DNA from: JAEUNJ01 sp052035955
GTDB lineage: Bacteria; Pseudomonadota; Gammaproteobacteria; Burkholderiales; Rhodocyclaceae
Length of the DNA stretch: 53,576 nucleotides
Reading direction: 5' to 3'
Assembly (NCBI GenBank): GCA_052035955.1
Contig: JBPOHD010000067.1
Span: 1 to 53,576 of the forward strand
This document shows positions 1 through 7,988 of the stretch, piece after piece (the stretch's first letter is position 1; each line of letters begins with the position of its first letter). The notes beneath the pieces are model-generated. The model ran no database searches. It had not been told where the DNA came from and worked only from the letters and a program-made list of their open reading frames with translations. The position numbers were made by a program, and so were the translations under genes.

Positions 1-169
1 GGCCCGTCCGCCCGCCCCGCCCGGGGGGGGGGGGGGGGGGGTGGGCGGCGTCATTGCCCCGCCGGGCCGCCCCATGGGGAAATCGAACGTGGCGTCCGGC
101 GCCGGCGCAGCCGGCGAACTTCCGTCACCCCCGCCCTGGGGCGGGGGGCGGGGGGTGGGGGGGGGATCG
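1..169. other. G-rich low-complexity window edge
   Basis: This stretch contains a run of 19 G (23-41) and a second G-rich tract (about 131-166). It should hold the rest of cobS on the minus strand, but no CobS-like reading survives in any frame. I see no other gene. It looks like a low-quality contig terminus rather than biology. Confidence 0.6.
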
Positions 170-678
170 TTTTCGCGGACGTAGTCGAGGGCGTAGATCA
201 GGGCGGTCGATGCCAGCCTGGACGCGGCATGCCCGGCCACGATCGCCGCCGCGAGATAGGGGCCCTCGAAGGCGGTGCCGATCTCCACCAGGGCGTTCCA
301 CTTGGCCAGCAGCATGAGCCCGATCCCGATGGCGCCGTAGCTGCCGATGCGCGAGTCCTTCATGATGGCCAGGACCTGCGGCTTCTCCCAGCCGCCGCCG
401 AAGCCGTCGCAGGCGTCGGCGAAGCCGTCCTCGTGGAAGGCCCCGGTGGCCAGCAGGGTGGCGGCCATGCCGATCAGCACGGCGATGGACAGGGGCAGGA
501 CGAGCAGGGCCGCCTCCGTGGCCAGGGCGCCGATGGCGCCGACCAGGATGCCGACCAGGGGGAAGTAGCGGGCCGAGCTGTCCAGCTGGTCCTGGGAATG
601 GCCGACCCAGGCCGGCACCGGCAGGCGCGTGAAGAAGCGCAGGGCGGCGAAGAACCGCTCCAGTTCCAGGCGCAGCAT
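170..678 (-). CDS. cobS: Adenosylcobinamide-GDP ribazoletransferase, partial and interrupted
   Basis: CobS is the inner-membrane cobalamin synthase that joins adenosylcobinamide-GDP and alpha-ribazole(-phosphate) in the last steps of B12 assembly. The start at 678 gives MLRLELERFFAALRFFTRLP, the usual CobS N-terminus, followed by RYFPLVGILVGAIGA and the acidic signature FHEDGFADACDGFGGG with KDSRIGSYGAIG. The frame then shifts at a GGGGCCC run (about 259-265). One base fewer there restores a CobS-like continuation (PYLAAAIVAGHAASRLAS, then DYVREND), after which the reading enters C-rich low-complexity sequence at about 165 and no longer resembles CobS. About 170 residues are recognisable against a usual 240-260. 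It starts 7 nt after the response regulator and belongs to the cobT operon. Either a true pseudogene or sequence error near a contig end; the homopolymers favour error. Confidence 0.8.
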
Positions 679-684
679 CGCGGC

Positions 685-1476
685 CTATCCGTTCAGCATC
701 TTGCCCAGCAGGCGCCGGACCACGGCGGGCTCGAAGGGCTTGTCGCAGATGCCGGAGACGCCGGCCTCCTCGACGGCCGCCAGCCGCCCCTGGTCCGACT
801 CGCTGGTGACCATCAGGATGGGCACCGAGCGCTGCCAGCTCTTCTGGCGGATGTGGTCCACCAGGGCCTTGCCGTCCATTTCCGGCATGTTGTAGTCGGT
901 GACCACCAGGTCCACCATGGTCTCCGCCATGACGGCCACGGCCTCGGTGCCGTCGGCCGCCTCGACGAAATGCTGGACGCCCAGGTTCTCCAGGACCCGA
1001 CGCATGAACTTGCGGGCGCTCGGGCTGTCGTCCACCAGCAGCACGCGCAGGGACTCGGCGTCGAAGCCGCCCTCGTGGCCCTGGTCCGGCATCACGTCGA
1101 GGGTGGCGGTCAGGGCCCGGCGCAACTGTTCCGCCGTGAAGGGCTTGGGCAGGATGCCGCAGACGCCGGCCTGGCGCACCGGCTCCAGGGCCTGGGGGCG
1201 CGTCTCGCTGGAGACCAGGATGAAGGCCACGGATTCCAGGTCGCGGCTGCGGCGCATGGCCGCCACCAGGTCGGTGCCGGTCATGTCGGGCAGGTAGAGG
1301 GCGCTGATCACCAGGTCCGGCCGGGTGCCGCCCATGGCTTCCAGGGCCGCCTGCCCGTTGCCCGCCACGCGCACGCGGACGATGCCCAGGCTCTCGCAGG
1401 CCTTGGCGATGACCTTCGCCTGCATCGCCGAAGGCTCCACGAGCAGGGTGTCGATCTGGGCAAAGTCTCCGGACAT
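685..1476 (-). CDS. Tandem-receiver response regulator without output domain
   Basis: A 263-residue protein made of two CheY-like receiver domains (about 8-128 and 142-262) with no DNA-binding or enzymatic domain, so it probably acts by protein contact in the cytoplasm. The second receiver has the full set: LLVDDS acidic pair, phospho-acceptor Asp194 in VVTDYNMPEMDG, the T/S switch in MVTSES and Lys in DKPF. The first is degenerate. Its acidic pair is LLVEPS and the residue aligned with the phospho-acceptor is Ala59 (ISALYLPDMTG), although the KPF lysine is kept. It sits between cobT and cobS on the same strand, 7 nt before cobS, which is not an obvious place for a signalling gene. No histidine kinase is adjacent. 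Function unknown; cotranscription with cobalamin genes is inferred from spacing. Confidence 0.9.
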   Translation of the reverse strand: MSGDFAQIDTLLVEPSAMQAKVIAKACESLGIVRVRVAGNGQAALEAMGGTRPDLVISALYLPDMTGTDLVAAMRRSRDLESVAFILVSSETRPQALEPVRQAGVCGILPKPFTAEQLRRALTATLDVMPDQGHEGGFDAESLRVLLVDDSPSARKFMRRVLENLGVQHFVEAADGTEAVAVMAETMVDLVVTDYNMPEMDGKALVDHIRQKSWQRSVPILMVTSESDQGRLAAVEEAGVSGICDKPFEPAVVRRLLGKMLNG

Positions 1477-1507
1477 GGTGCGCTCCAGGTTGAATGCGAA
1501 AGACCCA

Positions 1508-1652
1508 TTTCACCGCAGAGGACGCAGAGAGCGCAGAGGATGAAAAGAACGGCCTGAATTTCAAATCGCGTCCGGATCGCCCCAAGGGTGAATGGCCGCT
1601 TCCCGCCAGGCTCTGTCTTGTCTCCGTGTCCCCTGCGTCCTCCGTGGTGAAA
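1508..1652. repeat. Imperfect inverted intergenic repeat (TTTCACC...GGTGAAA type)
   Basis: Between cobT and the response regulator two arms of about 31 nt face each other: 1508-1539 begins TTTCACCGCAGAGGACGCAG, and 1622-1652 is an imperfect reverse complement ending GGTGGTGAAA. Purines alternate in a GAGGACGCAG pattern in both arms. This resembles a dispersed intergenic element seen in many proteobacteria; a related copy appears at about 52395-52535. No coding content is apparent. Confidence 0.6.
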
Positions 1653-1735
1653 ATCGGGGTTTCGAATGCGGCTCTCGGGTGGCTCCAGCGCTGGATTGTA
1701 GCGCCGGGCCTCGCTCGGCCCTCCCTCGGCCTCGC

Positions 1736-2779
1736 TCAGCCGCCCTTTCCGCTGACGCCGGCCGACTCGAAACTCGCCATCTCGTGCAGGAAGGCGCAGG
1801 CCGCCACGAGCAGCGGATAGGCCAGGACGGCGCCGGTGCCCTCGCCCAGGCGCAGGCCCAGGTCCAGCAGTGGCGTCGCCCCCAGGTGCCGCAGCTGCAA
1901 GGCATGGCCGGCCTCGTCCGAGCGGTGGGCGAAGACGCAGCAGTCGAGGATGGCCGGCGCCAGGGCGCGCGCCACCAGCAGGGCCGAGGTGACGATGAAG
2001 CCGTCGATCAGCAGCACCATGCGGGCCCGGGCGGCGGCCAGCATGGCGCCGGCCAGCATGGCGATCTCGAAGCCGCCGAAGCGGGCCAGCACCGCCAGGG
2101 GATCGCCGCCCTTCTCCGGCCAGGCGGCCAGCGCCTGCTCCAGCAGGGCCCGCTTGCGGGCCAGCCCGACGTCGTCCAGGCCGGTGCCGCGGCCGACGCA
2201 GTCGGCCAGGGGGGCGCCGGTCAGGCAATGGGTGATCAGCGAGGCCGAGGCCGTGTTGCCGATGCCCATCTCGCCGAAGGCGACGACGTTGCAGCCCGTC
2301 CCGGCCAGGGCGCCGACCAGGGCCGCGCCGTGGGCCATGGCCGCGTCGCACTGGTCCGCGTCCATGGCCGGCCCCTCCAGGTAGCTGGCGGTGCCCATGG
2401 CCACCTTGGCGTCCACCAGGCCGGGCCGGGGGCCGAAGTCGTGGTTCACGCCGGCGTCGGCCACCGTCAGGGCCATGCCGGCATGCCGGGCCAGGACGTT
2501 GATGGCGGCGCCGCCGGCGAGGAAGTTCTCCACCATCTGCCAGGTCACGTCCTGGGGAAAGGCGGAGACGCCGGCCCGGGCGGCGCCGTGGTCGCCGGCG
2601 CAGACGAGCACGTGGGGGGCGCGCAGGACCGGCGACAGGCTGCCCTGGATCAGGCCCAGGCGCAGGGCCAGGTCCTCCAGCCGCCCGAGGGCACCGGGCG
2701 GCTTGGTCTTGCCGTCGATCTTCGCCTGCAGGGCGGCGGCGAGGGAAACGTCCAGGGGGGGGGTGTGCGGGGAATGCAT
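1736..2779 (-). CDS. cobT: Nicotinate-nucleotide--dimethylbenzimidazole phosphoribosyltransferase
   Basis: CobT makes alpha-ribazole 5'-phosphate from nicotinate mononucleotide and 5,6-dimethylbenzimidazole, preparing the lower ligand of cobalamin. The 347-residue product has the expected length. Visible family motifs are KTKPPGALGRLEDLALRLG near the N-terminus, VCAGDHGAARAGVSAFPQDVT, the glycine-rich FLAGGAAINVLA, GEMGIGNTASASLI, and near the C-terminus LRLGEGTGAVLAYPLL with the conserved catalytic Glu. I chose the ATG at 2779 because it directly precedes the conserved region; a longer in-frame reading runs into the riboswitch. It is the first gene of the minus-strand run cobT–response regulator–cobS and lies directly downstream of a cobalamin riboswitch, so B12 should repress it. 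Confidence 0.96.
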   Translation of the reverse strand: MHSPHTPPLDVSLAAALQAKIDGKTKPPGALGRLEDLALRLGLIQGSLSPVLRAPHVLVCAGDHGAARAGVSAFPQDVTWQMVENFLAGGAAINVLARHAGMALTVADAGVNHDFGPRPGLVDAKVAMGTASYLEGPAMDADQCDAAMAHGAALVGALAGTGCNVVAFGEMGIGNTASASLITHCLTGAPLADCVGRGTGLDDVGLARKRALLEQALAAWPEKGGDPLAVLARFGGFEIAMLAGAMLAAARARMVLLIDGFIVTSALLVARALAPAILDCCVFAHRSDEAGHALQLRHLGATPLLDLGLRLGEGTGAVLAYPLLVAACAFLHEMASFESAGVSGKGG

Positions 2780-2861
2780 CCGATTCGTCCTTTCGAAAAG
2801 GCCAGCGCTTCGCCCCGGGCGGCCAGGCCCGGCGCGAAGCCCTTGCCACAAGCTTCAGGAA

Positions 2862-3068
2862 CGCGACAGTCGGTCTTCTGGCTCCCGGATCGTCCCGGGC
2901 TTCGCGCCTTCCCGGGCGGGTGGTCTCGCCCAGTGGCCGGGAACCCCGATGGATTCCCCCGCGAAGCCGGTCCCCGGTCACAGCGGCGGGCCCGCCACGG
3001 AATCGGCAGCCGCGCCGGCATGCCGCGCGGACTCCCTGCACCGTGTTCCCCGGGGCGCCGCACCCGCG
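2862..3068 (-). promoter_or_regulatory. Cobalamin (AdoCbl) riboswitch upstream of cobT
   Basis: Read on the minus strand, the 5' part has GGGAACACGGTGCAGGGAGT followed by CCG and a GGCTGCC element. The middle contains GGCCACTGGGCGAGACC, and the 3' part contains the B12 box AGCCAGAAGACCGAC (2869-2883). These occur in the order expected for the cobalamin riboswitch. It lies between the cobU start at 3123 on the other strand and the cobT start, so it should control cobT and the genes after it. A TATAAT-like -10 on the minus strand at 3091-3096 would place the transcript start just upstream of the aptamer. Confidence 0.9.
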
Positions 3069-3122
3069 CCGCCCCACTGGTCGCGGGCGGATTATAGGGC
3101 GGCTGTGTTAGCCTCCGCCGCC

Positions 3123-3686
3123 ATGATCGAACTCGTCATCGGCGGCGCCCGCTCGGGGAAGAGCGCCTGGGCGGAGGGCCGGGCCCGGGATGGCGGGCTG
3201 CCCGTCACCTACATCGCCACGGCCCGCGCCGAGGACGCGGAGATGGCCCGCCGCGTCGCCCACCACCGGGCCCGGCGGCCGGCCGACTGGCGCCTCGCCG
3301 AGGTGCCGCTTTACCTGGCCGAGGCCCTGCGGGAGCACGCCCATGCCGAGCGCTGCCTGGTCGTGGACTGCCTGACCCTGTGGCTCGCCAACCTCTTCTT
3401 CGCCGGCCGCGCCGCCGCCCAGGCCGAGGCCGGCGAAGCCGTCGACTGCCCCCTGCTGGCGACCGGGACCGGGGCCCTGCTGGAGGCCCTGCCGGAACTG
3501 CCGGGCCGGGTGATCCTGGTCAGCAACGAGGTGGGCTGGGGCATCGTCCCCATGCATCCGGTCTCGCGCCTGTTCGCCGACGAGCAGGGGCGGCTCAACC
3601 AGCGCGTCGCCGCCCTGGCCGACCGGGTCACGCTCACCGTCGCCGGCCTGCCGCTGGAACTGAAGCCGGGGGGCGGGCGGCCATGA
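3123..3686 (+). CDS. cobU: Bifunctional adenosylcobinamide kinase/guanylyltransferase
   Basis: CobU phosphorylates adenosylcobinamide and then transfers GMP to give adenosylcobinamide-GDP, the substrate of CobS. The 187-residue protein begins MIELVIGGARSGKS, so the P-loop (residues 7-14) lies at the very N-terminus as usual. Other family motifs are the VTYIATARAEDAEM strand, HHRARRPADW with the His region used for guanylylation, CLVVDCLTLWLANLF, and VILVSNEVGWGIVP followed by RLNQRVA. The start is fixed by the P-loop position. It is transcribed divergently from the riboswitch-controlled cobT operon and its stop overlaps the btuF start (ATGA), so the two are probably translationally coupled. 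Confidence 0.96.
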   Translation: MIELVIGGARSGKSAWAEGRARDGGLPVTYIATARAEDAEMARRVAHHRARRPADWRLAEVPLYLAEALREHAHAERCLVVDCLTLWLANLFFAGRAAAQAEAGEAVDCPLLATGTGALLEALPELPGRVILVSNEVGWGIVPMHPVSRLFADEQGRLNQRVAALADRVTLTVAGLPLELKPGGGRP

Positions 3687-4624
3687 GGGCATTGCCGCGC
3701 GGCTTCCTCTCGCCCGGGGCCCTGTTCGCTGCCTGCGCCACTTTTGCCACCTTCGCCACGTTCGCCATCTTCGCCACGAGTGACGTTCATGCCGAGGTCC
3801 TGGTCCGCGACGAGGCCGGCGCCGAGGTGAGGCTGAAGGCGCCGGCCCGCCGGGTGGTGAGCCTGGCCCCCTACCTGACGGAGAACCTGTTCGCCATCGG
3901 CGCCGGGGAGCGCATCGTCGGCACCGTGGAGTTCGCCAACCATCCGGAGGCGGCGAAGCGCCTGCCGCGGGTGGGCGCCTACGAGAACCTGGACGCCGAG
4001 GCCGTCGTCGCCCTGAAGCCCGACCTGGTGGTGGCCTGGAGGAGCGGCAACCCGCCGGCCGTGCTGGCCCGGCTGCGCGCCCTGGGCATTCCGGTGTGGA
4101 CCGACGAGCCGGGCCGCATCGAGGAGGTGGCCGCCACCCTGGAGCGCCTGGGCGCCCTGACCGGGCTCGACGCCCAGGGCGGGGCCGCGGCACTGGCCTA
4201 CCGGCAGCGGCTGGACGACCTGCGCGCCCGACACGCCGGGCGGCCGCCGGTGCGCACCTTCTACCAGGTCTGGGACCGGCCGCTGATGACCGTGGGCGGC
4301 AGGCAGATCATCAGCGATGTCATCCGCATCTGCGGCGGCGCCAACGTCTTCGCCGCCCAGGCCGCCCTGGCCCCGACGGTGAGCGTCGAGGCCGTCATCG
4401 CCGCCGACCCGGAAGCCATCGTCGCCAGCGGCATGGGCGAGGAGCGCCCCGACTGGCTGGACGCCTGGAAGCGCTGGAAGCGCATGACCGCCGTCGCCCG
4501 GGACAACCTGTTCTTCATCCCGCCCGACCTGCTCCAGCGGCACACGCCGCGGCTGCTGGACGGCGCGGAGCGGATGTGCGCCCACCTGGAAACCACCCGA
4601 GGTCGCCGGCCGGCGGCGCGCTGA
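3683..4624 (+). CDS. btuF: Periplasmic cobalamin-binding protein of the BtuCDF ABC transporter
   Basis: A 313-residue class III periplasmic binding protein. After a signal peptide come the helical-backbone fold features: RRVVSLAPYLTENLFAIGAG, GTVEFANHPEAAKRLPRVGA, DLVVAWRSG, and C-terminal VWDRPLMTVGGRQIISDVIRI and FFIPPDLLQRHTPRLLDGAE. It should capture B12 (or cobinamide) for BtuC/BtuD, encoded at 11.2-13.0 kb and now separated from it by an inserted island. The start ATG overlaps the cobU stop. The signal peptide is odd: its hydrophobic core is the near-repeat FATFATFATFAIFAT, encoded by an imperfect 9-nt repeat at about 3738-3778. Confidence 0.92.
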   Translation: MRALPRGFLSPGALFAACATFATFATFAIFATSDVHAEVLVRDEAGAEVRLKAPARRVVSLAPYLTENLFAIGAGERIVGTVEFANHPEAAKRLPRVGAYENLDAEAVVALKPDLVVAWRSGNPPAVLARLRALGIPVWTDEPGRIEEVAATLERLGALTGLDAQGGAAALAYRQRLDDLRARHAGRPPVRTFYQVWDRPLMTVGGRQIISDVIRICGGANVFAAQAALAPTVSVEAVIAADPEAIVASGMGEERPDWLDAWKRWKRMTAVARDNLFFIPPDLLQRHTPRLLDGAERMCAHLETTRGRRPAAR

Positions 4625-4648
4625 TCCCGGCTCCGCAAGCCCCATCTT

Positions 4649-4710
4649 CGTAGGAGCGGCAGCCACGCCGCGATGCCGGACGACGGCGGCGACTGAAGAC
4701 GGCTACGAAT
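4649..4710. repeat. REP-like palindromic element
   Basis: The interval between the convergent btuF and NTF2-like genes contains GTAGGAGCGGCAGCCACGCC followed by GCGATG and GACGACGGCGGCGACTGAAG, then CGGCTACG. The GTAGGAGCGGC...GCCGCGATG core resembles the REP-type elements of gamma- and betaproteobacteria. Seen once here, so the assignment is by pattern only. Confidence 0.4.
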
Positions 4711-4739
4711 CGCCGGCAGGAAAGCGACGGGCCTTGCCT

Positions 4740-5108
4740 TCAGGGCTTCGGACCCTGCGCCGCCATCAGCTTGCGCAGCTCGGACGCGTCGAAGACGAGC
4801 CGGATCGCGCCGATCCTGTCGCCCCGCACCGAGAAGAATTCGGCGGTGCGGATCACGCCGGCCGGGGTCGCCGTGTCGCAGTCGTAGAGCAGCGCCCCAC
4901 CGTCCTGGTCGAAGAAGCCCCTCAGCATCGTGACCCCGCGCAGCATCCCCTGGAACATCCGCAGCGCGGCGATGAACTCGTCGGCCGACTCGAAGGTGTC
5001 GATGCTGCCCTGGAAATCCAGGTCGTCGGCCAGGCAGGCCCGCGCCGCGGCGAAATCCCCGCTGGTCCAGGCATGGTGGTACTTCTCGATGAGCTCACGA
5101 CTGTTCAT
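4740..5108 (-). CDS. SnoaL/NTF2-like fold protein
   Basis: A 122-residue protein starting MNSRELIEKYHHAWTSGDF, the typical first helix of SnoaL-like proteins (ELI..Y..AW..GD....). LADDLDFQGSIDTFESADEF and IRLVFDASELRKL match the later strand-helix pattern of the cone-shaped NTF2 fold. Family members range from polyketide cyclases to limonene-epoxide hydrolase and many orphan proteins, so the substrate cannot be named. It is monocistronic, convergent with btuF, and marks the last high-GC gene before the AT-richer island. No signal peptide. Confidence 0.8.
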   Translation of the reverse strand: MNSRELIEKYHHAWTSGDFAAARACLADDLDFQGSIDTFESADEFIAALRMFQGMLRGVTMLRGFFDQDGGALLYDCDTATPAGVIRTAEFFSVRGDRIGAIRLVFDASELRKLMAAQGPKP

Positions 5109-5730
5109 GGCGATGGTCCACTAGCCGTCTGCGGTGGAGGCCCCCGTAAGAAGGAAAGATTCAATGCGCGTTCTCGAATTGACCCGTCGGAGTATCAATA
5201 ATCATGACGAGGCTCCCGATCCGTCCCCGTTCATATTTCGCAGCGAGAGGTTCGACACTGGCCCGCGCTACTACCCGCCCCCGCTTTTCTGCCTGGATCG
5301 TCGATCACCAAGCAAATTCAATTCTAAGTCTCATCGCATGGCTTCCCACCGCAGACGACTACAAAATTGGGGCGGCACCCTACCGTTCCGCCCCTGCAAC
5401 GGATGGATCAGCGACAATGTTAATCAAACAAGAGGTGCCGAAAACTAAGCGCCTAACGCGGGACCAGAAAACCATTCGTCGAGGCGCAGATATTGAACAC
5501 CATTTCGTCTCGTTGACCAGGCCTATAGAAATTTCCCTCCACGAGCCTCGAATCTAGCCTATTCCTCATGCGATAGAATTCCAAAACGCGACCCAAGGAA
5601 TCGAAATGGCATGCCCTGTTCTGTTTTCGTGGAAATTCTTATTGGTTTTTTGGGCCCCATGTCCGACCTGTAGGCAGCAACCTTTGCCGCATATCTTGTC
5701 GCCCAGGATTTGTCCAGTACTTCACTAACC
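5109..5730. other. AT-richer non-coding leader of the glycosyltransferase island
   Basis: About 620 bases with clearly lower GC than the sequence before 5100 and no convincing gene. Short open frames exist (for example 5134-5448 and 5204-5557, plus strand), but they have no recognisable start signal, codon bias or family features. I found no transposase, tRNA, integrase or att-like repeat that would explain the insertion. It probably holds the island promoter and the left junction. Confidence 0.5.
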
Positions 5731-7071
5731 ATGCCGGCAAAGGTCACGTTTGCTCTTCGAGGCGCGCCAGGAATCGGTAAGTCGACCGTTGCCACATTGT
5801 TGGCAGCTCAACTTCGCGACATTAATGTGATCGAAGTCGATGAGCTTCGCGCCCGTCAAACTCAAGGTGATTGGTCCGATCGCGATTTCTATGATCAGTG
5901 TCTTGGTGAGGCGGAGATACTTTGCCAGATGGATACGGGACGCACAGGCCTCTTGGTTGACGTTTTGGGAGGCAATCGATGGCCCGAATTGAGCCAGCAC
6001 TGGATCGCCGCGGGATACCAGGGAATCTGCATCTCCCTGGTCGCCGAGGACCACGTCCTCGCGGACCGACACCGCTCTCGCTTCAAAGGCTGGGGCGACA
6101 CGCATACTGTGCAGGCGATTAATCGCGAAATTCGCAACAGCCGGTGGCCCGACGAGCTGATTCTCGATTCAAGCAAACAAGTGGCACTCGAAACGGCAGC
6201 TCGCGTTCTCGACGTTATCCGGATGAATCGAGCTGTCCCCATTCGGTCCAACGCGACATTCACGGTGATTGACTTGACCTCCTCACCGGTCGCTTGCCTG
6301 ACGGCGACGCGAGATCGCCTTGAGCTCCTTCGTTCTAGGACTTTACCGTCTATATTGCGGCAGGACCGCAAACCGGATGTTTGCGTGTTCGTAAACGATG
6401 GACCACGTGATCATCGATTTCATATCGAGAGTCTGGTCGACCAGCTCGGAAAAGGTTTTGTAACTCTCCAGAACGATCGGTCGCCCGGTGCTGCAGGTGC
6501 ATGGAATACGGGCCTGGAATACCTGAAGCGCTCGGGTTTTTCTGGGTTTGTGGCAGTTCTCGATGACGACGATGAATGGGATCGGGATCACCTTTCTTTG
6601 AATCTTGCGACTGCCGCGCGGTCTGTCAGCAATCTTTGCGTCTCCGGACTCCGACTGTGGCGCAGCGGACGTATCGTAGACCGACCGTTGATCGACTCTC
6701 TCTGCGGTTCTGACTTCTTGGTAGGAAACCCGGGCTGGCAGGGATCGAACACGTTCATCGATTTGGAACTGCTGCTTTCCGTTGGTGGTTTCGATGAGCA
6801 ATTGGACGGCATGCACGATCGCGACATCGCGATTCGAGTGTTGGCCAGCGGGCGGGCGCGACCCGCCCTTGTTCCGAGATTCACTGCAACATGGCACATT
6901 GGAACGGAGGGCGCGCTGTCTTCACGCGGATCACCTCGAAAACTCGACAGCCTGCGGCGATTCCTCAAGCGCTACGGAAGCCTCATGACCCACGCACAGC
7001 GCGATCAATTCTTTGAGCGGGCCGAGCAGCTATTTGCTTTTGCGAGATCGGTGATCGTGCAGGGAATCTGA
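5731..7071 (+). CDS. P-loop kinase / family 2-like glycosyltransferase fusion
   Basis: A two-domain protein of about 446 residues. The N-terminal ~170 residues are a P-loop NTPase of the small-molecule kinase type: Walker A GAPGIGKST (residues 11-19), INVIEVDEL, and a lid-like segment ADRHRSRFKGWGD. The C-terminal part is a GT-A glycosyltransferase like family GT2: DVCVFVNDGPRDH, LQNDRSPGAAGAWNTGLEYL (the nucleotide-sugar loop), the acidic metal motif DDDDEWD (278-284), and an acceptor-side FDEQLDGMHDRDIAIR. I prefer the ATG at 5731, immediately before the first strand; a TTG at 5710 is also possible. It is the first gene of the island, 23 nt before the radical SAM gene. It might phosphorylate and glycosylate the same acceptor; that is inference. 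Base composition differs from the flanking B12 genes. Confidence 0.78.
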   Translation: MPAKVTFALRGAPGIGKSTVATLLAAQLRDINVIEVDELRARQTQGDWSDRDFYDQCLGEAEILCQMDTGRTGLLVDVLGGNRWPELSQHWIAAGYQGICISLVAEDHVLADRHRSRFKGWGDTHTVQAINREIRNSRWPDELILDSSKQVALETAARVLDVIRMNRAVPIRSNATFTVIDLTSSPVACLTATRDRLELLRSRTLPSILRQDRKPDVCVFVNDGPRDHRFHIESLVDQLGKGFVTLQNDRSPGAAGAWNTGLEYLKRSGFSGFVAVLDDDDEWDRDHLSLNLATAARSVSNLCVSGLRLWRSGRIVDRPLIDSLCGSDFLVGNPGWQGSNTFIDLELLLSVGGFDEQLDGMHDRDIAIRVLASGRARPALVPRFTATWHIGTEGALSSRGSPRKLDSLRRFLKRYGSLMTHAQRDQFFERAEQLFAFARSVIVQGI

Positions 7072-7094
7072 ACTGAAGGCGCGGACGAACACGT

Positions 7095-7988
7095 ATGAAC
7101 AGCTTTGAACGGATGCCCGAGCTTGCGCGACGGTTTCGGCGGGTCTCCGCAAGCCGGGCGAACCTTTGGCGTCCATACTATGCAGTGCTTTCCGCACTCA
7201 GATGGATCAGGATATTGAAGCCGGTAACGAGCCTATTAGGAACCCAATACAAGCCGAGTCGCACCCTTCTAGAGATAGATATCACGTACGCGTGCAACCT
7301 TGCCTGCCGCAACTGCAATCGATCGATTGCTCTAGCGCCTGAGGCGCGTCACTTGAAGGTCGACGATCTGGAGCGTGCAGTCGACGAATGGCTATCCGTG
7401 GATCATCGGTGGGATCGAATTCGCATTCTCGGCGGCGAGCCGACGTTACACCCACGTATTCCGGAGATCATCGCCTCTCTTTCACGCTATCAAACCCAGT
7501 TTCCCGACTGCATTCTCGAAATCGTGACCAACGGACACGGACCACGCGTCAACAGGGTTCTGCAGGAGCTGCCGCAATCGTTCATTGTCGACAACTCGGA
7601 GAAATCTGGTCCGGTTCAGCCTCACTTCGGCCCATTCAATCTTGCCCCGCTCGACGACACGAAATTCCGCTGGGCAGACTTCTCGAATGGGTGCTCTATT
7701 GCACGTGACTGTGGAATGGGATTGACTCCAGGCGGATACTACCCTTGTGCGGTTGCTGGTGGGATCGATCGCGTACTTGGCATTAATCTCGGCCGAAGAA
7801 CCCTGCCTCGTCTGGACGACACGATGGCCGATATCGCGAAACGGCTATGTGGTATGTGTGGCCGCTTCAGGGATGGGCATCATGTGCCCCGTGCCTTACG
7901 ACCGAGTTTGACCGAACAGCGAACATCTCCGACGTGGGTCGCAGCCTATGAAAATTGGCGAAGGCGACGGGAGTCCTCCCGTGCGTGA
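7095..7988 (+). CDS. Radical SAM protein with SPASM-like C-terminal cysteines
   Basis: A 297-residue radical S-adenosylmethionine protein. The 4Fe-4S motif is CNLACRNC (Cys67, Cys71, Cys74) after the strand LLEIDITYA. The RILGGEPTLHP segment is the GGE motif that contacts SAM, and LEIVTNGHG is a later barrel strand. Further cysteines at 200, 206, 218, 252 and 255, in CSIARDC, GGYYPC and CGMC, suggest one auxiliary cluster of the SPASM/twitch type. Such proteins modify peptides, sugars or other small substrates; the substrate here is not evident and I see no precursor peptide gene nearby. The neighbours are glycosyltransferases on both sides, and its end overlaps the next gene, so the three products probably act in one pathway. 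Confidence 0.85.
   Translation: MNSFERMPELARRFRRVSASRANLWRPYYAVLSALRWIRILKPVTSLLGTQYKPSRTLLEIDITYACNLACRNCNRSIALAPEARHLKVDDLERAVDEWLSVDHRWDRIRILGGEPTLHPRIPEIIASLSRYQTQFPDCILEIVTNGHGPRVNRVLQELPQSFIVDNSEKSGPVQPHFGPFNLAPLDDTKFRWADFSNGCSIARDCGMGLTPGGYYPCAVAGGIDRVLGINLGRRTLPRLDDTMADIAKRLCGMCGRFRDGHHVPRALRPSLTEQRTSPTWVAAYENWRRRRESSRA

Noticed and set aside
5134..5557. Two short plus-strand frames in the island leader
   Set aside because: No ribosome site, no family pattern, no codon bias, and they overlap each other. Non-coding leader is the simpler reading.
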